Source: Synoicihabitans lomoniglobus (GTDB taxonomy: Bacteria; Verrucomicrobiota; Verrucomicrobiia; Opitutales; Opitutaceae). From it: DNA of 64,000 nt. A model generated the notes under the pieces. The model did not search any database. It saw only the letters and a program-made list of their open reading frames with translations, and was not told the origin of the DNA. Of the stretch, positions 62,980-64,000 are shown one piece after another. The translations under genes were made by a program, and so were the position numbers. The stretch is from the NCBI RefSeq assembly GCF_029023725.1, contig NZ_CP119075.1:2537501-2601500 (forward strand), written 5' to 3'. Position 1 is the first letter of the stretch; each line of letters begins with the position of its first letter.

Positions 62980-64000
62980 ATGCGTATTGACGAATCCCTG
63001 ACCCTCGCCGACCTCGCGCCGGCCCTTTCCCGTTTTTGGCAGCTCTCCGGCGACAAGATCGACCTTATGCTCCGTGAATATGATCTCGCTCAGGGATCAC
63101 CGGTTTTCACCCAGGCCGGCAAATATTCGACCCGGGGTTGGACCGAATGGACTGAAGGCTTTTACTACGGCTCGGCCTTCCTCCAATTCGACGCCACCGG
63201 CGAACAGCGTTTCGCCGATGAAGCCCGCAAGCTCACCGTCGAGCGCATGGCCTCGCACGTCTCGCACATCGGCGTGCACGACCACGGATTTAACAATCTC
63301 TCGACTTACGGCAACTGGCTGCGCCTCCAGCGCGAAGGCAAACTTCCGGCCGACCAAATCGATTTCTGCGAACTCGCCGTGAAAATTTCCGGGGCCGTGC
63401 AGGCCTCGCGCTGGTCACCCACCCACGACGGCGGCGGCTACATCTACTCCTTCAACGGTCCACACTCGCTTTTCGTCGACACCATTCGCAGCTGCCGGAT
63501 CGTCATGGTCGCGCATGCCATGGGTCACAGCCTCATGGGCGAGAACGACGAGTCCAACTCCCTGCTCGAACGCGCCCTCCAGCACATCGAGGCCACCGCC
63601 CGCTACTCCGTGTTCTACGGCGAGGGTCGCGACAGCTACGACGAGTGGGGCCGCACCGCTCACGAATCGGTTTTCAACCCCAACGACGGTCGCTTCCGTT
63701 GCCCCAATTCCCAACAGGGTTACTCCGGCTTCACCACCTGGACCCGCGGGCTCGCCTGGGCCATGGTCGGATTCCCCGAGCAATTGGAGTTCCTCGACAC
63801 CCTCAGCGATGCCGAGCTCGAGCCTTTCGGTGGTAAAGCCAAATGGCGTGAACTCATGCTCAAGGGCGCTCGTGCCACTTGCGACTGGTTCATCGCCAAC
63901 ACCCCTACCGACGGCATCCCTTACTGGGACGGCGGCGCTCCCGGTCTCGTCAATCTCGGCGATTGGCGCGAACGCGAATCCGAACCGTTCAATGCCCACG
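62980..64000 (+). CDS. GH88-like unsaturated uronyl hydrolase (partial, cut by right edge)
   Basis: About 340 residues are visible with no stop. The ATG at 62980 has a pyrimidine-rich leader and no signal peptide, so the protein is probably cytoplasmic. GH88 landmarks are present: RGWTEWTEGFYYGSAFLQFD near 52-71, VHDHGFNNLSTYGNWLRL with Asp101, SLFVDTIRSCR with Asp167 as the likely catalytic Asp, and QGYSGFTTWTRGLAWAMVG. These enzymes hydrate the 4,5-unsaturated uronyl end left by polysaccharide lyases and release a ketouronate. That fits with PL6 and the heparinase-like lyase in the same region. Confidence 0.85.
   Translation, partial: MRIDESLTLADLAPALSRFWQLSGDKIDLMLREYDLAQGSPVFTQAGKYSTRGWTEWTEGFYYGSAFLQFDATGEQRFADEARKLTVERMASHVSHIGVHDHGFNNLSTYGNWLRLQREGKLPADQIDFCELAVKISGAVQASRWSPTHDGGGYIYSFNGPHSLFVDTIRSCRIVMVAHAMGHSLMGENDESNSLLERALQHIEATARYSVFYGEGRDSYDEWGRTAHESVFNPNDGRFRCPNSQQGYSGFTTWTRGLAWAMVGFPEQLEFLDTLSDAELEPFGGKAKWRELMLKGARATCDWFIANTPTDGIPYWDGGAPGLVNLGDWRERESEPFNAH

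Overview
The window looks like a chromosomal segment of a GC-rich Gram-negative bacterium of the Verrucomicrobiota, most likely an Opitutaceae-type organism. This is inferred from family content: a Gram-negative outer-membrane apparatus (LptD, two very large TonB-dependent receptors), a Rho factor with a long low-complexity N-terminus, DUF1080 and DUF2264 proteins, many secreted carbohydrate enzymes, and start codons that mostly lack a Shine-Dalgarno motif. No rRNA, insertion sequence, phage gene or CRISPR array was seen. One tRNA gene (Ser, anticodon GCT) is present.

Positions 1-31580 are mostly housekeeping. In order: a glycerophosphodiester phosphodiesterase cut by the left edge; glgB; a forward run of lptD, an RsmB-type methyltransferase, scpA, two small unknown genes and trxA, ending in a clear terminator; and a reverse, mostly overlapping run of acylphosphatase, ABC ATPase, ABC permease, an unknown membrane-anchored protein, another membrane protein and menA. 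Next come a conserved acidic protein, tRNA-Ser, a metallophosphatase, an isochorismatase-like hydrolase and a YhaM-like nuclease. A reverse cluster carries coaE, rho, a second PilB/GspE-type ATPase, pilT, pilB and pilC. Forward genes for an HD protein, comM and a secreted DUF1080 protein follow, then a reverse octahaem cytochrome with a repeat-rich C-terminus.

Positions 31700-64000 form a polysaccharide utilisation region. A LacI-type regulator is followed by a forward set: sodium/solute symporter, phosphomannose-isomerase-like protein, 2-hydroxyacid dehydrogenase, DUF2264 protein, heparinase II/III-like lyase, alpha/beta hydrolase, SDR oxidoreductase, CE7-type esterase and GDSL esterase. A reverse set holds two sialate-O-acetylesterase-type enzymes, a PL6 lyase and two copies of a module made of a TonB-dependent receptor followed by a secreted lectin-like protein. 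A PQQ-type sugar dehydrogenase lies between the two modules. At the right edge are an XRE-cupin regulator and a GH88-like unsaturated uronyl hydrolase that runs off the window. Together this suggests uptake and breakdown of an acetylated, uronic-acid-rich polysaccharide. No sulfatase is present, which argues against a heavily sulfated substrate.

The most unusual signals are three. (1) A C-terminal module of about 125-135 residues is shared by six otherwise unrelated secreted proteins. (2) The receptor plus lectin-like module is duplicated with matching promoter architecture. (3) The palindrome TAATAATTATTA overlaps the -10 element of both receptor promoters and recurs with one mismatch before the symporter gene, pointing to a common repressor, perhaps the local LacI protein.
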